Assembly (NCBI GenBank): GCA_030653255.1
Contig: JAURZS010000037.1
Coordinates: 1-43,291 of the forward strand
Length of the DNA: 43,291 bases
Direction: 5' to 3'
Source of the DNA: Burkholderiaceae bacterium
Lineage (GTDB): Bacteria > Pseudomonadota > Gammaproteobacteria > Burkholderiales > Burkholderiaceae_C
The notes under the pieces were generated by a model that did not search any database, was not told the origin of the DNA, and saw only the letters and a program-made list of their open reading frames with translations. The position numbers and the translations under genes are program-made. How positions within the stretch are numbered: position 1 is the stretch's first letter; the number at the start of each line of letters is the position of its first letter. Positions 26,487-39,559 of this stretch are shown here, one piece after another.

Positions 26487-27884
26487 TCAGGGCTTTGGCA
26501 GGCGAGCCAGGACAGTCTCGCGCTCCAGCAGGGCCAGCACGGCGTCCAGGGAGGGGGTCTGGGCCGTGCCCATGACGAGCACGCGCACGGGCATGGCCAG
26601 TTGCGGCATTTTGAGGCCTTGGGCAGTGAGTACTTCCTTGATGGCGACGGCGATGGTGGCTTTGTCCCAGGTGGCGCACCCGGCCAGTGTGGCTGCCAGC
26701 AGTTTCAAGGCGGGCTGGACGGCTTCGGTCACGTGCTGCGCCATTTCCTCGGCGGCGGGGGTGACGTCGCTGTAAAAGGCCGCCGCCCAGCGGGCCAGGG
26801 CCACGGTGGTGTCGCAGCGGTCCTTGAACAGGTCGCAGACCTGGGGCAGGTGGCTCTGCAGCCGCCCTGCCGGCACGCTCACGCCCAGGCGGGTCAGTTG
26901 TTCGGCCACCAGGGGCGCCAGGGCGCTGCCGGGCATGGCTTTGAGGTGTTGCGCATTGACCCAGCGCAGTTTGGCTTCGTCGAACTGGGCCGCGCTCTTG
27001 CCCAGGTGGTCAAGGTTGAACCACTGCAGGAACTGTTCGCGGCTGAAGATTTCGTCGTCGCCATGGCTCCAGCCCAGGCGCGCCAGGTAGTTGACCATGG
27101 CGTCGGGCAGGTAGCCTTCGTCGCGGTACTGGGTCACGGGTTTGGCGCCGTTGCGCTTGCTCATTTTCTCGCCCTGCTCGTTGAGCACGGTGGGCAGGTG
27201 GGCGTATACCGGGGGCTCCTGGCCCAGGGCTTTGAAGATGTTGATCTGGCGCGGCGTGTTGTTGACGTGGTCGTCGCCGCGGATCACGTGGGTGATGGCC
27301 ATGTCGATGTCGTCGACCACCACGCAGAGGTTGTAGGTGGGCGTGCCGTCGGGCCGCGCAATGACGAGGTCGTCGAGTTCGTCGTTGCGGATCTCGATGC
27401 GGCCTTTGACTTTGTCGTCCCAGGCGACGACGCCGCCTTGCGGGTTGCGGAACCGCAGCACGGGTTGCACGCCAGCAGGCACCGGCGGCAAGGTCTTGCC
27501 GGGCTCGGGGCGCCAGGTGCCGTCGTAGCGGGGTTTCTCTTTGGCGGCCATCTGGCGTTCGCGCAGGGCGTCGAGTTCGGCCATGCTCATGTAGCAGGGG
27601 TAGACCAGGTCTTTGGCCTGCATCTCGGCCAGCACGGCCTTGTAGCGGTCCATGCGCTGCATCTGGTAGAAGGGCCCCTCGTCGGGGTCCAGGCCCAGCC
27701 ATTTCATGCCGTCGAGGATGACGTCCACCGCGGCCTGGCTAGAGCGCTCCAGGTCGGTGTCTTCGATGCGCAGGATGAACACGCCGCCGGTGGAGCGCGC
27801 AAAGGCCCAGGGGTACAGGGCCGAGCGGATGTTGCCCAAATGGATGAAGCCCGTCGGCGACGGGGCAAATCGGGTGCGGGTCAT
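26487..27884 (-). CDS. gltX: Glutamyl-tRNA synthetase
   Basis: Starts '[29 protein letters not shown]', KMSKR motif '[12 protein letters not shown]'; true start 27884, not the ORF start at 29111. Confidence 0.97.
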   Translation of the reverse strand: MTRTRFAPSPTGFIHLGNIRSALYPWAFARSTGGVFILRIEDTDLERSSQAAVDVILDGMKWLGLDPDEGPFYQMQRMDRYKAVLAEMQAKDLVYPCYMSMAELDALRERQMAAKEKPRYDGTWRPEPGKTLPPVPAGVQPVLRFRNPQGGVVAWDDKVKGRIEIRNDELDDLVIARPDGTPTYNLCVVVDDIDMAITHVIRGDDHVNNTPRQINIFKALGQEPPVYAHLPTVLNEQGEKMSKRNGAKPVTQYRDEGYLPDAMVNYLARLGWSHGDDEIFSREQFLQWFNLDHLGKSAAQFDEAKLRWVNAQHLKAMPGSALAPLVAEQLTRLGVSVPAGRLQSHLPQVCDLFKDRCDTTVALARWAAAFYSDVTPAAEEMAQHVTEAVQPALKLLAATLAGCATWDKATIAVAIKEVLTAQGLKMPQLAMPVRVLVMGTAQTPSLDAVLALLERETVLARLPKP

Positions 27885-29095
27885 CACAGGGTGTCCAGTC
27901 CGCGCAGCAGGTCGTTCTGGATGTCGACCACGGCGTCCAGGCCCACGGCCACGCGGATCAGGCCCTGGCCGATGCCGGCGGCCTGGCGCTGTTCTTCGGT
28001 CAGGCGCCCGTGCGATGTGCTGGCCGGGTGGGTGATGGTGGTCTTGGTGTCGCCCAGGTTGGCGGTGATGCTGCACACCAGGGTCTGGTCGATGGTGTGG
28101 AAGGCGTTCTTGCGCAGCTCTGCCGGATCGGCGCCTTTGACGTCGAAGGACACGACTGCGCCACCCAGGCCCGATTGCTGGCGCATGGCCAGTTCGTGCT
28201 GCGGGTGCGAGCTCAGCCCGGGGTAGTAGACGCGCCCGACCTTGGGGTGCTTGGACAGCCAGGTGGCGAGTTCGAGCGCGGCGGCACAATGCGCCTGCAT
28301 GCGGATGCCCAGGGTCTCCATGCCCTTGAGCACGACCCAGGCGTTGAAGGGCGACAGGGTCATGCCGGCGCTGCGCAGCACGGGCACGAATTTGCCATCG
28401 ATCATTTCCCTGGAGCCGCAGATGGCGCCGGCCATGACGCGGCCCTGTCCATCGAGGTATTTGGTGCCGGAATGGATGATGAGGTCGGCGCCGTATTTGA
28501 TGGGCTGCTGCAGTGCGGGCGAGCAAAAGCAGTTGTCCACGGCCAGCACGGCGCCGGCGTTGTGGGCGATGTCGGCCAGGGCGCGGATGTCGCAGATGTC
28601 GGTCAGCGGGTTGGTGGGCGTTTCTGCAAACAGCAGTTTGGTGTTGGGGCGCACCGCTGCCTTCCACTGGGCCAGGTCGGTCTGGGAGACGAAGGTGGTC
28701 TCGACACCAAACTTGCCGAACTCGCCGCCGATGAGTTTGATGGTGGAGCCGAACACGGACTGCGAGCAGATGACGTGGTCGCCGGCCTTGAGCAGGCCCA
28801 TGCACAGCATCAGGATGGCGCCCATGCCGGTGCTGGCGGCCAGGCAGGCTTCGGTGCCTTCGAGCGCGGCCAGGCGCTGCTCCATGCTGGTGACGGTGGG
28901 GTTGGTGAAGCGCGAGTAGGTGTAGCCCTGCTCTTCGCCGGCAAAGCGGCGCGCGGCCGAGGCTGCGTCGGGCTGCACGAAGCTGCTGGTCAGGTACAGG
29001 GCTTCGGAGTTTTCGCCATAGGGGCTTTTGTCGACGGCCACGCGAACGGCCAGGGTTTCGAGTTGCAGATCGTCGGGGAGTTTTTTCTGTGTCAT
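27884..29095 (-). CDS. metZ: O-succinylhomoserine sulfhydrylase
   Basis: PLP Cys/Met metabolism enzyme: '[12 protein letters not shown]', '[21 protein letters not shown]'; TGATG overlap with gltX. Confidence 0.93.
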   Translation of the reverse strand: MTQKKLPDDLQLETLAVRVAVDKSPYGENSEALYLTSSFVQPDAASAARRFAGEEQGYTYSRFTNPTVTSMEQRLAALEGTEACLAASTGMGAILMLCMGLLKAGDHVICSQSVFGSTIKLIGGEFGKFGVETTFVSQTDLAQWKAAVRPNTKLLFAETPTNPLTDICDIRALADIAHNAGAVLAVDNCFCSPALQQPIKYGADLIIHSGTKYLDGQGRVMAGAICGSREMIDGKFVPVLRSAGMTLSPFNAWVVLKGMETLGIRMQAHCAAALELATWLSKHPKVGRVYYPGLSSHPQHELAMRQQSGLGGAVVSFDVKGADPAELRKNAFHTIDQTLVCSITANLGDTKTTITHPASTSHGRLTEEQRQAAGIGQGLIRVAVGLDAVVDIQNDLLRGLDTL

Positions 29096-29107
29096 GGTCG
29101 GGTCGGG

Positions 29108-30607
<1,500 letters not shown>

Positions 30608-30623
30608 AGGGCTCCAGACTTCG

Positions 30624-31112
30624 TTAACCGGGCAGGTACTGGCCGAATTCGGCAGGCAGCACCGGCTTCAATCCTTTGAGGGCCGCCGACAGCACGCCGG
30701 CGCCTCTCGATTCCATCCACCACACGCTGCCATTGAGCGCGGTCATGTTCATCACCACGGCGGCGGCCAGCAGCAGCACCACGCCGCGCACCAGGCCGAA
30801 GGCGCCGCCCAGGGTGCGGTCCACCGGCCGCATGCCGACGGCGTCGACCAGGGTTTTCAAGCCCCAGGCGCTCAGGCCACCCAGAAAGGCGACGACGATG
30901 AACACCAACACAAACCCCGCCGCGTAGCGCAGTGAATCCGCGGCCGGCCCCATGGGCAACCAGGCCGCGACATCAGGGGCCAGCCACTGCGCCACCACAA
31001 AAGCGGCTATCCAGCCCAGCACCGACAGGACTTCGTAGACCAGGCCGCGCCAGACACCCAGCACCAGGGACACCACCAGCACCGCGAGAAAAATCCAGTC
31101 GAGCGATGCCAT
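30624..31112 (-). CDS. cvpA: CvpA family protein
   Basis: 'MASLDWIFLAVLVVSLVLGVWRGLVYEVLSVLGWIAAFVVAQWLAP', upstream of purF. Confidence 0.92.
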   Translation of the reverse strand: MASLDWIFLAVLVVSLVLGVWRGLVYEVLSVLGWIAAFVVAQWLAPDVAAWLPMGPAADSLRYAAGFVLVFIVVAFLGGLSAWGLKTLVDAVGMRPVDRTLGGAFGLVRGVVLLLAAAVVMNMTALNGSVWWMESRGAGVLSAALKGLKPVLPAEFGQYLPG

Positions 31113-31122
31113 GCGCCCTCGC

Positions 31123-31872
31123 CTACAAGGTAAGGATGTTTGCGGGCAATCCAAGCCCCTTGGCCTGGGCCGCGGCCTTGTCGGCCTCGGCGCGGGTGCT
31201 GAAAGGCCCCAGCCGCACCCGGGTCCGCTTGCCATCGGGGGTGTCGGCAACATGGGTATAGGTTTTCAGGCCGGCGCGCTCCAGTTTGGCGCGGGCCTCG
31301 CGGGCCTTGCCGGCATCGGCAAAGGCGCCGACCTGGACCACGAAGCGAGCCTCAGCGGCTGGCGCGCTGGGGGCGGCTTTCGCGCTCGACGCTGTGGCCT
31401 TGGAAGCCGCGCCGGAGGCGACGATTTCCTCCTTGGGGCCCAGTCCGTTGGAGGGGGCTGCGGCCTTGGGCGCGGGCGCTGTGACGGCAGCGGCGGCGGC
31501 AGGCGGGGGAGTCGCAGGCTGAGCCGGCGCAGGCGCTGGTGCAGACGCGGGTGCAGATTTTGGGGCGGGCGCCGGCGCAATCTGCGCCACGGCCGACGAT
31601 GCCGCCACGACCGTGCCCGAGGCTACGGGGCTGCCGGGCATGGTCAACGGCTTGACTTTGTTTTTGTCCGGAATGTCGATCGGGATGTCCACGGGAATCG
31701 GCCGCGGCTGGGTGTCGAACAGCAGGGGAAAGCCGATCACCGCGATCACAACCAGGACCACCGCGCCGATCAGCCGGTGCCGGGCGCGCCGGCGCATGAC
31801 TTCGACGCTCTCGGACTGGGCGGCGGTGGCAGGTTGGTCGTCGCCACCTTTGCGGAACTTGAAAAAGGACAT
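31123..31872 (-). CDS. SPOR-domain protein (DedD/FtsN-like)
   Basis: Single TM segment, Ala/Pro linker, SPOR domain 'FVVQVGAFADAGKAREARAKLERAGLKTYTHVADTPDGKRTRVRLGPFSTRAEADKA'. Confidence 0.92.
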   Translation of the reverse strand: MSFFKFRKGGDDQPATAAQSESVEVMRRRARHRLIGAVVLVVIAVIGFPLLFDTQPRPIPVDIPIDIPDKNKVKPLTMPGSPVASGTVVAASSAVAQIAPAPAPKSAPASAPAPAPAQPATPPPAAAAAVTAPAPKAAAPSNGLGPKEEIVASGAASKATASSAKAAPSAPAAEARFVVQVGAFADAGKAREARAKLERAGLKTYTHVADTPDGKRTRVRLGPFSTRAEADKAAAQAKGLGLPANILTL

Positions 31873-31875
31873 GGC

Positions 31876-33165
31876 TCAGGGGCTCAGGTGTTTGGCGTGA
31901 AGCCGGGGTATGCCGTCGCGCAATACGCCGCCCACCGTGTAGAACGATCCAAAGACCAGGATTCTATCAGCGGGGTCTGCCACGGCGATGGCGGCATTCA
32001 GGGCCTGCACGGGGTCGGCGTGGATGCTGGCGGCAGTGTCCCGCCGCGTCTCTCCAGCCTGCCACGCGGCCTGCAGGCTGGCAGCGCTGGCGGCACGCGG
32101 CGTGGGCAGATCGGTGAAATACCAACGGTCCACCATGGGCCGCAGGCGCGCGAGCATAAGGCCCACATCCTTGTCCGCCATGGCACCGAACACGGCATGG
32201 GTGGTCGGGAAGAAGCCCATGGCGTCGAGATTGGCCGCCAGCGCCGCTGCAGCGTGCGGGTTGTGGGCCACGTCCAGCACCAGGGTCGGCTGTCCGGGGA
32301 CGATCTGGAAGCGCCCCGGCAGCTCGACCAGCGCCAGGCCGTTGCGCACCGCCTGCGCCGTGACCGGGATACGGCCGCGCAGCGCTTCGAGCGCGGCCAG
32401 CGCACCCGATGCATTCATCAACTGGTTGGCGCCGCGCAGCGCCGGATAGGCCAGGCCGGCGTAGCGCCGCCCGCGGCCCGCCCAGGCCCATTGTTGCGGG
32501 TCGCCGCTGTAGTTGAAATCCACCCCGAAGCGCCACAGGTCGGCGCCGATGCGCGCCGCATGGTCGAGCACGCTTTGCGGCGGCACAGGGTCGCTGACGA
32601 TGACGGGCCTGCCGGCGCGCATGATGCCGGCCTTCTCCAGGCCGATGTGCTCACGGTCCGGGCCCAGCAGTTCGGTGTGGTCCAGGTCGATGCTGGTGAT
32701 GATGGCGCAATCGGGGTCGATGATGTTGACCGAATCGAGGCGCCCGCCCACGCCCACCTCCAGCACGACGACATCCAACCCGGATTGCGCCATCAGGCTG
32801 AAGATGGCCAGCATGGTGAACTCGAAGTAGCTCAGCGATATCTCGCCGCGCGCCTGCTCTACGCGCTCGAAATGCGGCACGAGGTCTTCGGCCCGGGCAT
32901 TCTCGCCACGAATGCGGCAGCGCTCTTCGAAGTTCACCAGATGCGGCGAGGTGTACACGCCGGTGCGCCAGCCCGCCTGCTGCAGGATGGCCTCCAGCAT
33001 GGCGCAGGTCGAGCCTTTGCCATTGGTGCCGGCCACGGTGATCACGGGGATGTCAAAGCGCAGCGCCATGCGCCGTGCGACCTCGCGCACGCGCTCCAGG
33101 CCGAGTTCGATGGCGCGCGGATGAAGCTGCTCGCAATGCGCCAGCCAGTCTTGCAGTGTTTTCAT
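31876..33165 (-). CDS. folC: Bifunctional folylpolyglutamate/dihydrofolate synthase
   Basis: 'ITVAGTNGKGSTCAMLEAILQQAGWRTGVYTSPHLVNFEERCRI'. Confidence 0.96.
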   Translation of the reverse strand: MKTLQDWLAHCEQLHPRAIELGLERVREVARRMALRFDIPVITVAGTNGKGSTCAMLEAILQQAGWRTGVYTSPHLVNFEERCRIRGENARAEDLVPHFERVEQARGEISLSYFEFTMLAIFSLMAQSGLDVVVLEVGVGGRLDSVNIIDPDCAIITSIDLDHTELLGPDREHIGLEKAGIMRAGRPVIVSDPVPPQSVLDHAARIGADLWRFGVDFNYSGDPQQWAWAGRGRRYAGLAYPALRGANQLMNASGALAALEALRGRIPVTAQAVRNGLALVELPGRFQIVPGQPTLVLDVAHNPHAAAALAANLDAMGFFPTTHAVFGAMADKDVGLMLARLRPMVDRWYFTDLPTPRAASAASLQAAWQAGETRRDTAASIHADPVQALNAAIAVADPADRILVFGSFYTVGGVLRDGIPRLHAKHLSP

Positions 33166-33205
33166 GGGAACTTCATTGTCGCTGCATCGGCTTTATCATC
33201 GCGAA

Positions 33206-33553
33206 ATGATCACCGTGCATGGCATCGTCAACTGCGACACCGTCAAGAAGGCCCGCGCCTGGCTGGACGGCCGGGGGCTGGACTATCAGTTCCACGACTT
33301 CAAGAAGCACGGCGTGCCCGAAGCCGCGCTCGACGCCTGGATCAAGGCGGTGGGCTGGGAAAAGCTGGTCAACCGCAAAGGCACAACCTGGCGCGGGCTC
33401 GCCCCCGCCGTGCAAGGCGGCGTAACGGATGCAGCAAGCGCCCGCGCGCTGATGCTGGCAAACCCCAGCGTCATCAAGCGCCCGGTCGTGCAGTGGGGCC
33501 GGGACGTGACAGTGGGCTTCGATGCCGAGGCCTGGACCACCCGCCAACCCTGA
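33206..33553 (+). CDS. ArsC/Spx-like reductase family protein (YffB-type)
   Basis: 'MITVHGIVNCDTVKKARAWLDGRGLDYQFHDFKKHGVPEAALDAWI'. Confidence 0.9.
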   Translation: MITVHGIVNCDTVKKARAWLDGRGLDYQFHDFKKHGVPEAALDAWIKAVGWEKLVNRKGTTWRGLAPAVQGGVTDAASARALMLANPSVIKRPVVQWGRDVTVGFDAEAWTTRQP

Positions 33554-33581
33554 GTCTCGGGCGTTCCGGGATACGCAACCC

Positions 33582-33612
33582 GTGTAAAGCCGGCGGTTTT
33601 ACACCGGCTTTA
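33582..33612 (+). promoter_or_regulatory. Overlapping alternative stem-loops between ArsC-like and glycine-zipper genes
   Basis: TAAAGCCGG(33585-33593)/CCGGCTTTA(33604-33612) and GTGTAAA(33582-33588)/TTTACAC(33598-33604). Confidence 0.45.
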
Positions 33613-33682
33613 CCGAACCTTCACGTCCCGAAAGGGTCTGACTCCCTACACTGGGCGCGAAGCCATTCCACGAAGGCGCATC

Positions 33683-34453
33683 ATGAACAAAGCAGTTTTT
33701 CTGACCCCACTCGCGGCATTGATAGGCGCATTCGGCGCCACCGCACATTCCGAGGAACTGGGGCGCGTCATCTCGTCCACCCCTGTCATGCAACAGGTTG
33801 CCGTGCCGCAGCAGGTGTGCGGCCCTGAGCAGGGCATCATCAACCAGCCATCCTCCGGCGCGGGCGCTCTGATCGGCGGCATCGCCGGCGGCGCCATGGG
33901 CAACGCGGTCGGCGGCGGCGCGGGCCGTGCTGCCGCCACCATGATCGGCATCCTTGGCGGCGCCGTGATCGGCGACCGGATCGAAGGCTCCTCAGGCGGC
34001 TACGTGCAGCAGATCCAACGCTGCAATGTGCAGACCTCTTATGAAAACCGCGTCGTCGCCTACAACGTGACCTACGAATACGCTGGCAAGCAGTACTCCG
34101 CGCAAATGCCCAACGACCCCGGCCAGTATCTGCGGATACAGGTCACGCCCGTGGGCATGGTGCCCAGCCCGGCCGATGCCGGCCGCACTGCCGCTGCGCC
34201 GCCGATCGGCTATCCCCAGCAGGCCTATGGGCAACCCCCGTACGGGCAGCCCACCTATGTGCAGCCTGCGTACGGCCAGCCGACCTATGTGCAGCCCGGG
34301 GTGATCCTGGCCTCGCCGCCGGTGGTGTATGCGCCTTACCCCTACTACGCTCGCCCGTATTTCCCCCCGATCGGCGTTTCGCTGAACCTGGGCTTTTCGC
34401 GTGGCTATCACCGGAGTGGCTTGCGCGGCGGCCACACCCGCGGCTGGCGTTGA
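33683..34453 (+). CDS. Glycine-zipper 2TM-type outer-membrane/surface protein
   Basis: 'GAGALIGGIAGGAMGNAVGGGAGRAAATMIGILGGAVIGDRIEG' plus Pro/Gln/Tyr repeat tail. Confidence 0.85.
   Translation: MNKAVFLTPLAALIGAFGATAHSEELGRVISSTPVMQQVAVPQQVCGPEQGIINQPSSGAGALIGGIAGGAMGNAVGGGAGRAAATMIGILGGAVIGDRIEGSSGGYVQQIQRCNVQTSYENRVVAYNVTYEYAGKQYSAQMPNDPGQYLRIQVTPVGMVPSPADAGRTAAAPPIGYPQQAYGQPPYGQPTYVQPAYGQPTYVQPGVILASPPVVYAPYPYYARPYFPPIGVSLNLGFSRGYHRSGLRGGHTRGWR
34245..34304 (+). repeat. 30-bp tandem repeat encoding GQPTYVQP(A/G)(Y/V)
   Basis: Two adjacent units GGGCAGCCCACCTATGTGCAGCCTGCGTAC / GGCCAGCCGACCTATGTGCAGCCCGGGGTG. Confidence 0.8.
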
Positions 34454-34542
34454 AGCGCCGGTGCACGGTGCGCAGGGGTTCCTGCGGCCGGCCCTGACCC
34501 CGTGCCTTAAAATGGGCGGTTTTCCCAACCGAGCCGCCTCCC

Positions 34543-36213
<1,671 letters not shown>

Positions 36214-37284
36214 CTAGATCACCACCGGCTCGGGCTCCAGGCGGATGCCGAAGCGCTCGTACACGCTGGTCTGTATGGCCCCGGCCAAGGTCATGACCTC
36301 GCCCCCGGTGGCCGGCGTCGCGCCGCCCCGGTTGACGAGCACCAGCGCCTGCTTTTCGTAGACGCCGGCATTGCCCACGGTCTTGCCCTTCCAGCCGCAG
36401 GCATCGATGAGCCAGCCCGCCGCAAGCTTGATGCTGCCGTCGGGCATGGGGTAGTGCACGATGCGCGGCTCGCGCGCGATGATGTCGGCGCACTGCTCGG
36501 GCGTCACCGTCGGGTTCTTGAAGAAACTGCCGGCATTGCCGATCACGCGCGGGTCGGGCAGCTTGGCGCTGCGGATGGCACAGATCCAGTCATGGATCTG
36601 CTGCGCACCGGGGTCGGCCACGCCGGTCTCGCGCATCTTGCGCTCCAGGTCCAGGTAGCCCAGCACCGGCTTCCAGGGGCGCGGCAGGCGGAACCGCACC
36701 CGGGTGATCAGCGCCCGCCCTTCCAGCCCGAACCCCTGCTGCAGGCTGTCCTCCTGCCCCGCCAGCGCCGGCGGGTGCTTGAAGACGGAATCGCGGTAAC
36801 CGAAGGCGCATTGGGCGGCATTCAGCGTGAAGCTGCGCCCGGTGTTCAGGTCCAGCGCGTCAAGCGACTCGAAGCGGTCCTGCAGCTCGACGCCGTAGGC
36901 GCCGATGTTCTGCACCGGAGAGGCGCCTACGGTGCCCGGGATCAGGGCCAGGTTTTCCAGGCCCGGCAGATCCTGTTCGAGTGTCCAGCGCACGAAATCG
37001 GCCCAGTTTTCGCCAGCGCCGGCCTCGACGATCCAGGCCCGGGGCTGGGTCTCGATCAGCGTGCGGCCCAGTATCTCGACCTTGAGGACCAGGGGCTTGA
37101 CGTCACCCGTCAGCACGATGTTGCTGCCGCCGCCCAGCACGAACTTGGGCATGCCGCGCCACATTGCGTCGGCCACGACCTCGCGCGCCGCCGCTTCATC
37201 GGCAATGCGCACAAGGTTGTGCGCCCGCGCAATGATACCGAAGGTGTTGTAAGACTGGAGCGGGACGTTCTTCTCGACTACCAT
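36214..37284 (-). CDS. murB: UDP-N-acetylmuramate dehydrogenase
   Basis: '[19 protein letters not shown]...[13 protein letters not shown]...[11 protein letters not shown]...NAGSFFKNP'. Confidence 0.96.
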   Translation of the reverse strand: MVVEKNVPLQSYNTFGIIARAHNLVRIADEAAAREVVADAMWRGMPKFVLGGGSNIVLTGDVKPLVLKVEILGRTLIETQPRAWIVEAGAGENWADFVRWTLEQDLPGLENLALIPGTVGASPVQNIGAYGVELQDRFESLDALDLNTGRSFTLNAAQCAFGYRDSVFKHPPALAGQEDSLQQGFGLEGRALITRVRFRLPRPWKPVLGYLDLERKMRETGVADPGAQQIHDWICAIRSAKLPDPRVIGNAGSFFKNPTVTPEQCADIIAREPRIVHYPMPDGSIKLAAGWLIDACGWKGKTVGNAGVYEKQALVLVNRGGATPATGGEVMTLAGAIQTSVYERFGIRLEPEPVVI

Positions 37285-37325
37285 TGGTGGATTCTCGCAC
37301 CCCTTTTTTTCCGACGGACCCGAAC

Positions 37326-37811
37326 ATGCCTTCTTTCGACACAGTCTGCGAACCCAATCTGGTGGAAGTCAAGAACGCGGTCGAAAACACCGCCAAGGAA
37401 TTAGGCACCCGCTTCGATTTCAAGGGCACGGCCGCCGCGATCGAGCACAAGGAAAAAGAGATCACCCTGATCGGCGACGCCGACTTCCAGCTCGCGCAGA
37501 TCGAGGACATTCTTCGCAACAAGCTGACCAAGCGCAGCGTCGATGTGCGCTACCTGGACCTCGGCGACGTGCAGAAAATGGGCGGCGACAAGGTCAAGCG
37601 GGTGATCAAGGTCAAAAGCGGCATCGAGACCGAAGACGCCAAGAAAATCACCCGGCTGCTCAAGGACAGCAAGCTCAAGGTACAGGCCGCCATCCAGGGC
37701 GACGCCGTGCGCGTGACCGGCGCCAAACGCGACGACCTGCAATCGGCCATGGCGCTGGTGCGCAAAGACCTGGCCGACATGCCGCTGACTTTCAACAACT
37801 TCCGCGACTAG
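37326..37811 (+). CDS. yajQ: YajQ family nucleotide-binding protein
   Basis: '[51 protein letters not shown]'. Confidence 0.95.
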   Translation: MPSFDTVCEPNLVEVKNAVENTAKELGTRFDFKGTAAAIEHKEKEITLIGDADFQLAQIEDILRNKLTKRSVDVRYLDLGDVQKMGGDKVKRVIKVKSGIETEDAKKITRLLKDSKLKVQAAIQGDAVRVTGAKRDDLQSAMALVRKDLADMPLTFNNFRD

Positions 37812-37813
37812 AC

Positions 37814-37841
37814 TGCGGCCGCAGCGCGCCCCGGGGCGCGC
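37814..37841. terminator. Back-to-back palindromes between convergent yajQ and plsY, possible bidirectional terminator
   Basis: TGCGGCCGCA (37814-37823) and GCGCGCCCCGGGGCGCGC (37824-37841); no U-tract. Confidence 0.5.
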
Positions 37842-37854
37842 ACTTCAGTGGCGG

Positions 37855-38481
37855 TCATTTCTTCTCGCCGATGCGGGGCTCCTTGCCCTCCAGCAGACGA
37901 TTGATATTGCCCCAGTGGCGCCACGCCAGCAACATGCCCATGATGAAGATGGCGAACAGGATGGAGCGGTCCAGATACCATTCGAGCCGGTCGCCCAGCA
38001 GGTAAAGCACCGGCGCCACCACAGCGCAGGTCAGCGAGGCCAGCGACGAGAAGCGGAAGACAAATGCCATCCCCAGCCAGACCAGGCCGACCCCCACCCC
38101 CAACAGCCAGTGGATGCCGAACATGACGCCGAACCAGGTGGCCACGCCCTTGCCCCCCTGAAACCGGAAGAACACCGGAAACAGATGCCCCAGAAAAGCG
38201 GCCATGCCCGCCAGCGCGATGGTGCGGTCGCCCAGGCCGAACTCGGAGCCGTAGCGCTGTACCAGAAACACCGGCAGCCAACCCTTGAGAGCGTCAAGCA
38301 GCAAGGTGGCAATGGCCGCACCCTTGTGGCCTGAGCGCAGGACATTGGTCGCACCGGGGTTCTTGCTGCCGTAGGTGCGCGGGTCTTTCAGGCCCGTGAC
38401 GCGGCTGATGATGACGGCAAAGGACAGCGAGCCCACCAGGTAGGCGGCGAGGATGGCAATGATCGGGTAATAGGTCTGCAT
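37855..38481 (-). CDS. plsY: Glycerol-3-phosphate acyltransferase PlsY
   Basis: 'AYLVGSLSFAVIISRVTGLKDPRTYGSKNPGATNVLRSGHKGAA...FPVFFRFQGGKGVATWFG'. Confidence 0.96.
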   Translation of the reverse strand: MQTYYPIIAILAAYLVGSLSFAVIISRVTGLKDPRTYGSKNPGATNVLRSGHKGAAIATLLLDALKGWLPVFLVQRYGSEFGLGDRTIALAGMAAFLGHLFPVFFRFQGGKGVATWFGVMFGIHWLLGVGVGLVWLGMAFVFRFSSLASLTCAVVAPVLYLLGDRLEWYLDRSILFAIFIMGMLLAWRHWGNINRLLEGKEPRIGEKK

Positions 38482-38488
38482 GGCAATG

Positions 38489-39553
38489 TCAGTTGGCAGG
38501 GTCGCGCATCACCCAGCGCAGGGCATCGATTTTGGCGATCACCTCGGGGGCCAGTTGCACCTCGCGTGCCGCCATGTTTTCCTCCAGCTGCGCCAGCGAA
38601 GTCACGCCGATGATGGTGCTGGCCACCGACCAGCGCTGGTAGCAGAAAGCCAGCGCCAACTGCACCGGCGTCAGGCCATGTTCGCGCGCCATCGCGTTGT
38701 AGCGCCGCGCGCCATCCAGCGCCTCGGGCCGGCCCCAGCGCTGCTGGCGGGATTTCTCGTAGCGTGTCAGGCGCGCCGCCTGCGGCGCATCGGGCGCCAC
38801 CAGCCCCGACTTGTCGTACTTGCCGGTCAGCAGGCCGAAGGCCAGCGGCGAATAGGCCAGCAGGGACACCTGGAGATGGTGCATGGTCTCGTCGAGTCCG
38901 TTGTCCACGCCGCGCGCCACCAGGTTGTAGACGTTCTGCACCGTGGCTACACGCGGCAGCCCGTGCTGCTCGGCCACCCGGACGAATTCATGCACGCCAT
39001 AAGGCGTCTCGTTGGACAGGCCAATGGCGCGCACCTTGCCTGCCTTGACGAGGCGGGCCAGGGCTTCGAGCTGCTCATGGATCGACAGCACCTGGCGTTC
39101 CTTGCCGGGATCGAAGTAGCTCGCGCCGAACATGGGCACGTGGCGCAGCGGCCAATGAATCTGGTAGAGATCGATGACGTCGGTCTTGAGGCGCTTGAGG
39201 CTCTTGTCGCAGGAGTCGATCAAGTCCTGCTGCGTGACGTCGATGCTGCCGCCGCGGATCCAGGGCGTGCCACGCGCCGGGCCCGCCGCCTTGGTCGCGA
39301 GCACAACCCGGCCCCGCATGCCCGGTCGCGCGGCAAACCAGTTGCCGAGGATGGTTTCGGTCGCGCCATAGGTTTCTGCGCGGGTCGGCACCGAGTACAT
39401 CTCCGCCGTGTCGATGAAGTTGATGCCCATCTCGACCGCGCGGTCGAGGATGGCGTGGGCCAGCGGCTGATCGACCTGCTCACCGAAGGTCATGGTGCCC
39501 ATGCAGACCGGCGTAACCCTGAGGCTGCTATGTCCGAGTTGAATTGTGTTCAT
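38489..39553 (-). CDS. Aldo/keto reductase (Tas-like)
   Basis: 'MGTMTFGEQVDQPLAHAILDRAVEMGINFIDTAEMYSVP...IDLYQIHWPLR'. Confidence 0.93.
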   Translation of the reverse strand: MNTIQLGHSSLRVTPVCMGTMTFGEQVDQPLAHAILDRAVEMGINFIDTAEMYSVPTRAETYGATETILGNWFAARPGMRGRVVLATKAAGPARGTPWIRGGSIDVTQQDLIDSCDKSLKRLKTDVIDLYQIHWPLRHVPMFGASYFDPGKERQVLSIHEQLEALARLVKAGKVRAIGLSNETPYGVHEFVRVAEQHGLPRVATVQNVYNLVARGVDNGLDETMHHLQVSLLAYSPLAFGLLTGKYDKSGLVAPDAPQAARLTRYEKSRQQRWGRPEALDGARRYNAMAREHGLTPVQLALAFCYQRWSVASTIIGVTSLAQLEENMAAREVQLAPEVIAKIDALRWVMRDPAN

Positions 39554-39559
39554 GGGTCG

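Noticed and set aside
31111-33828. 905-aa plus-strand ORF
   Set aside because: Antisense shadow of the SPOR-protein and folC genes with low-complexity composition
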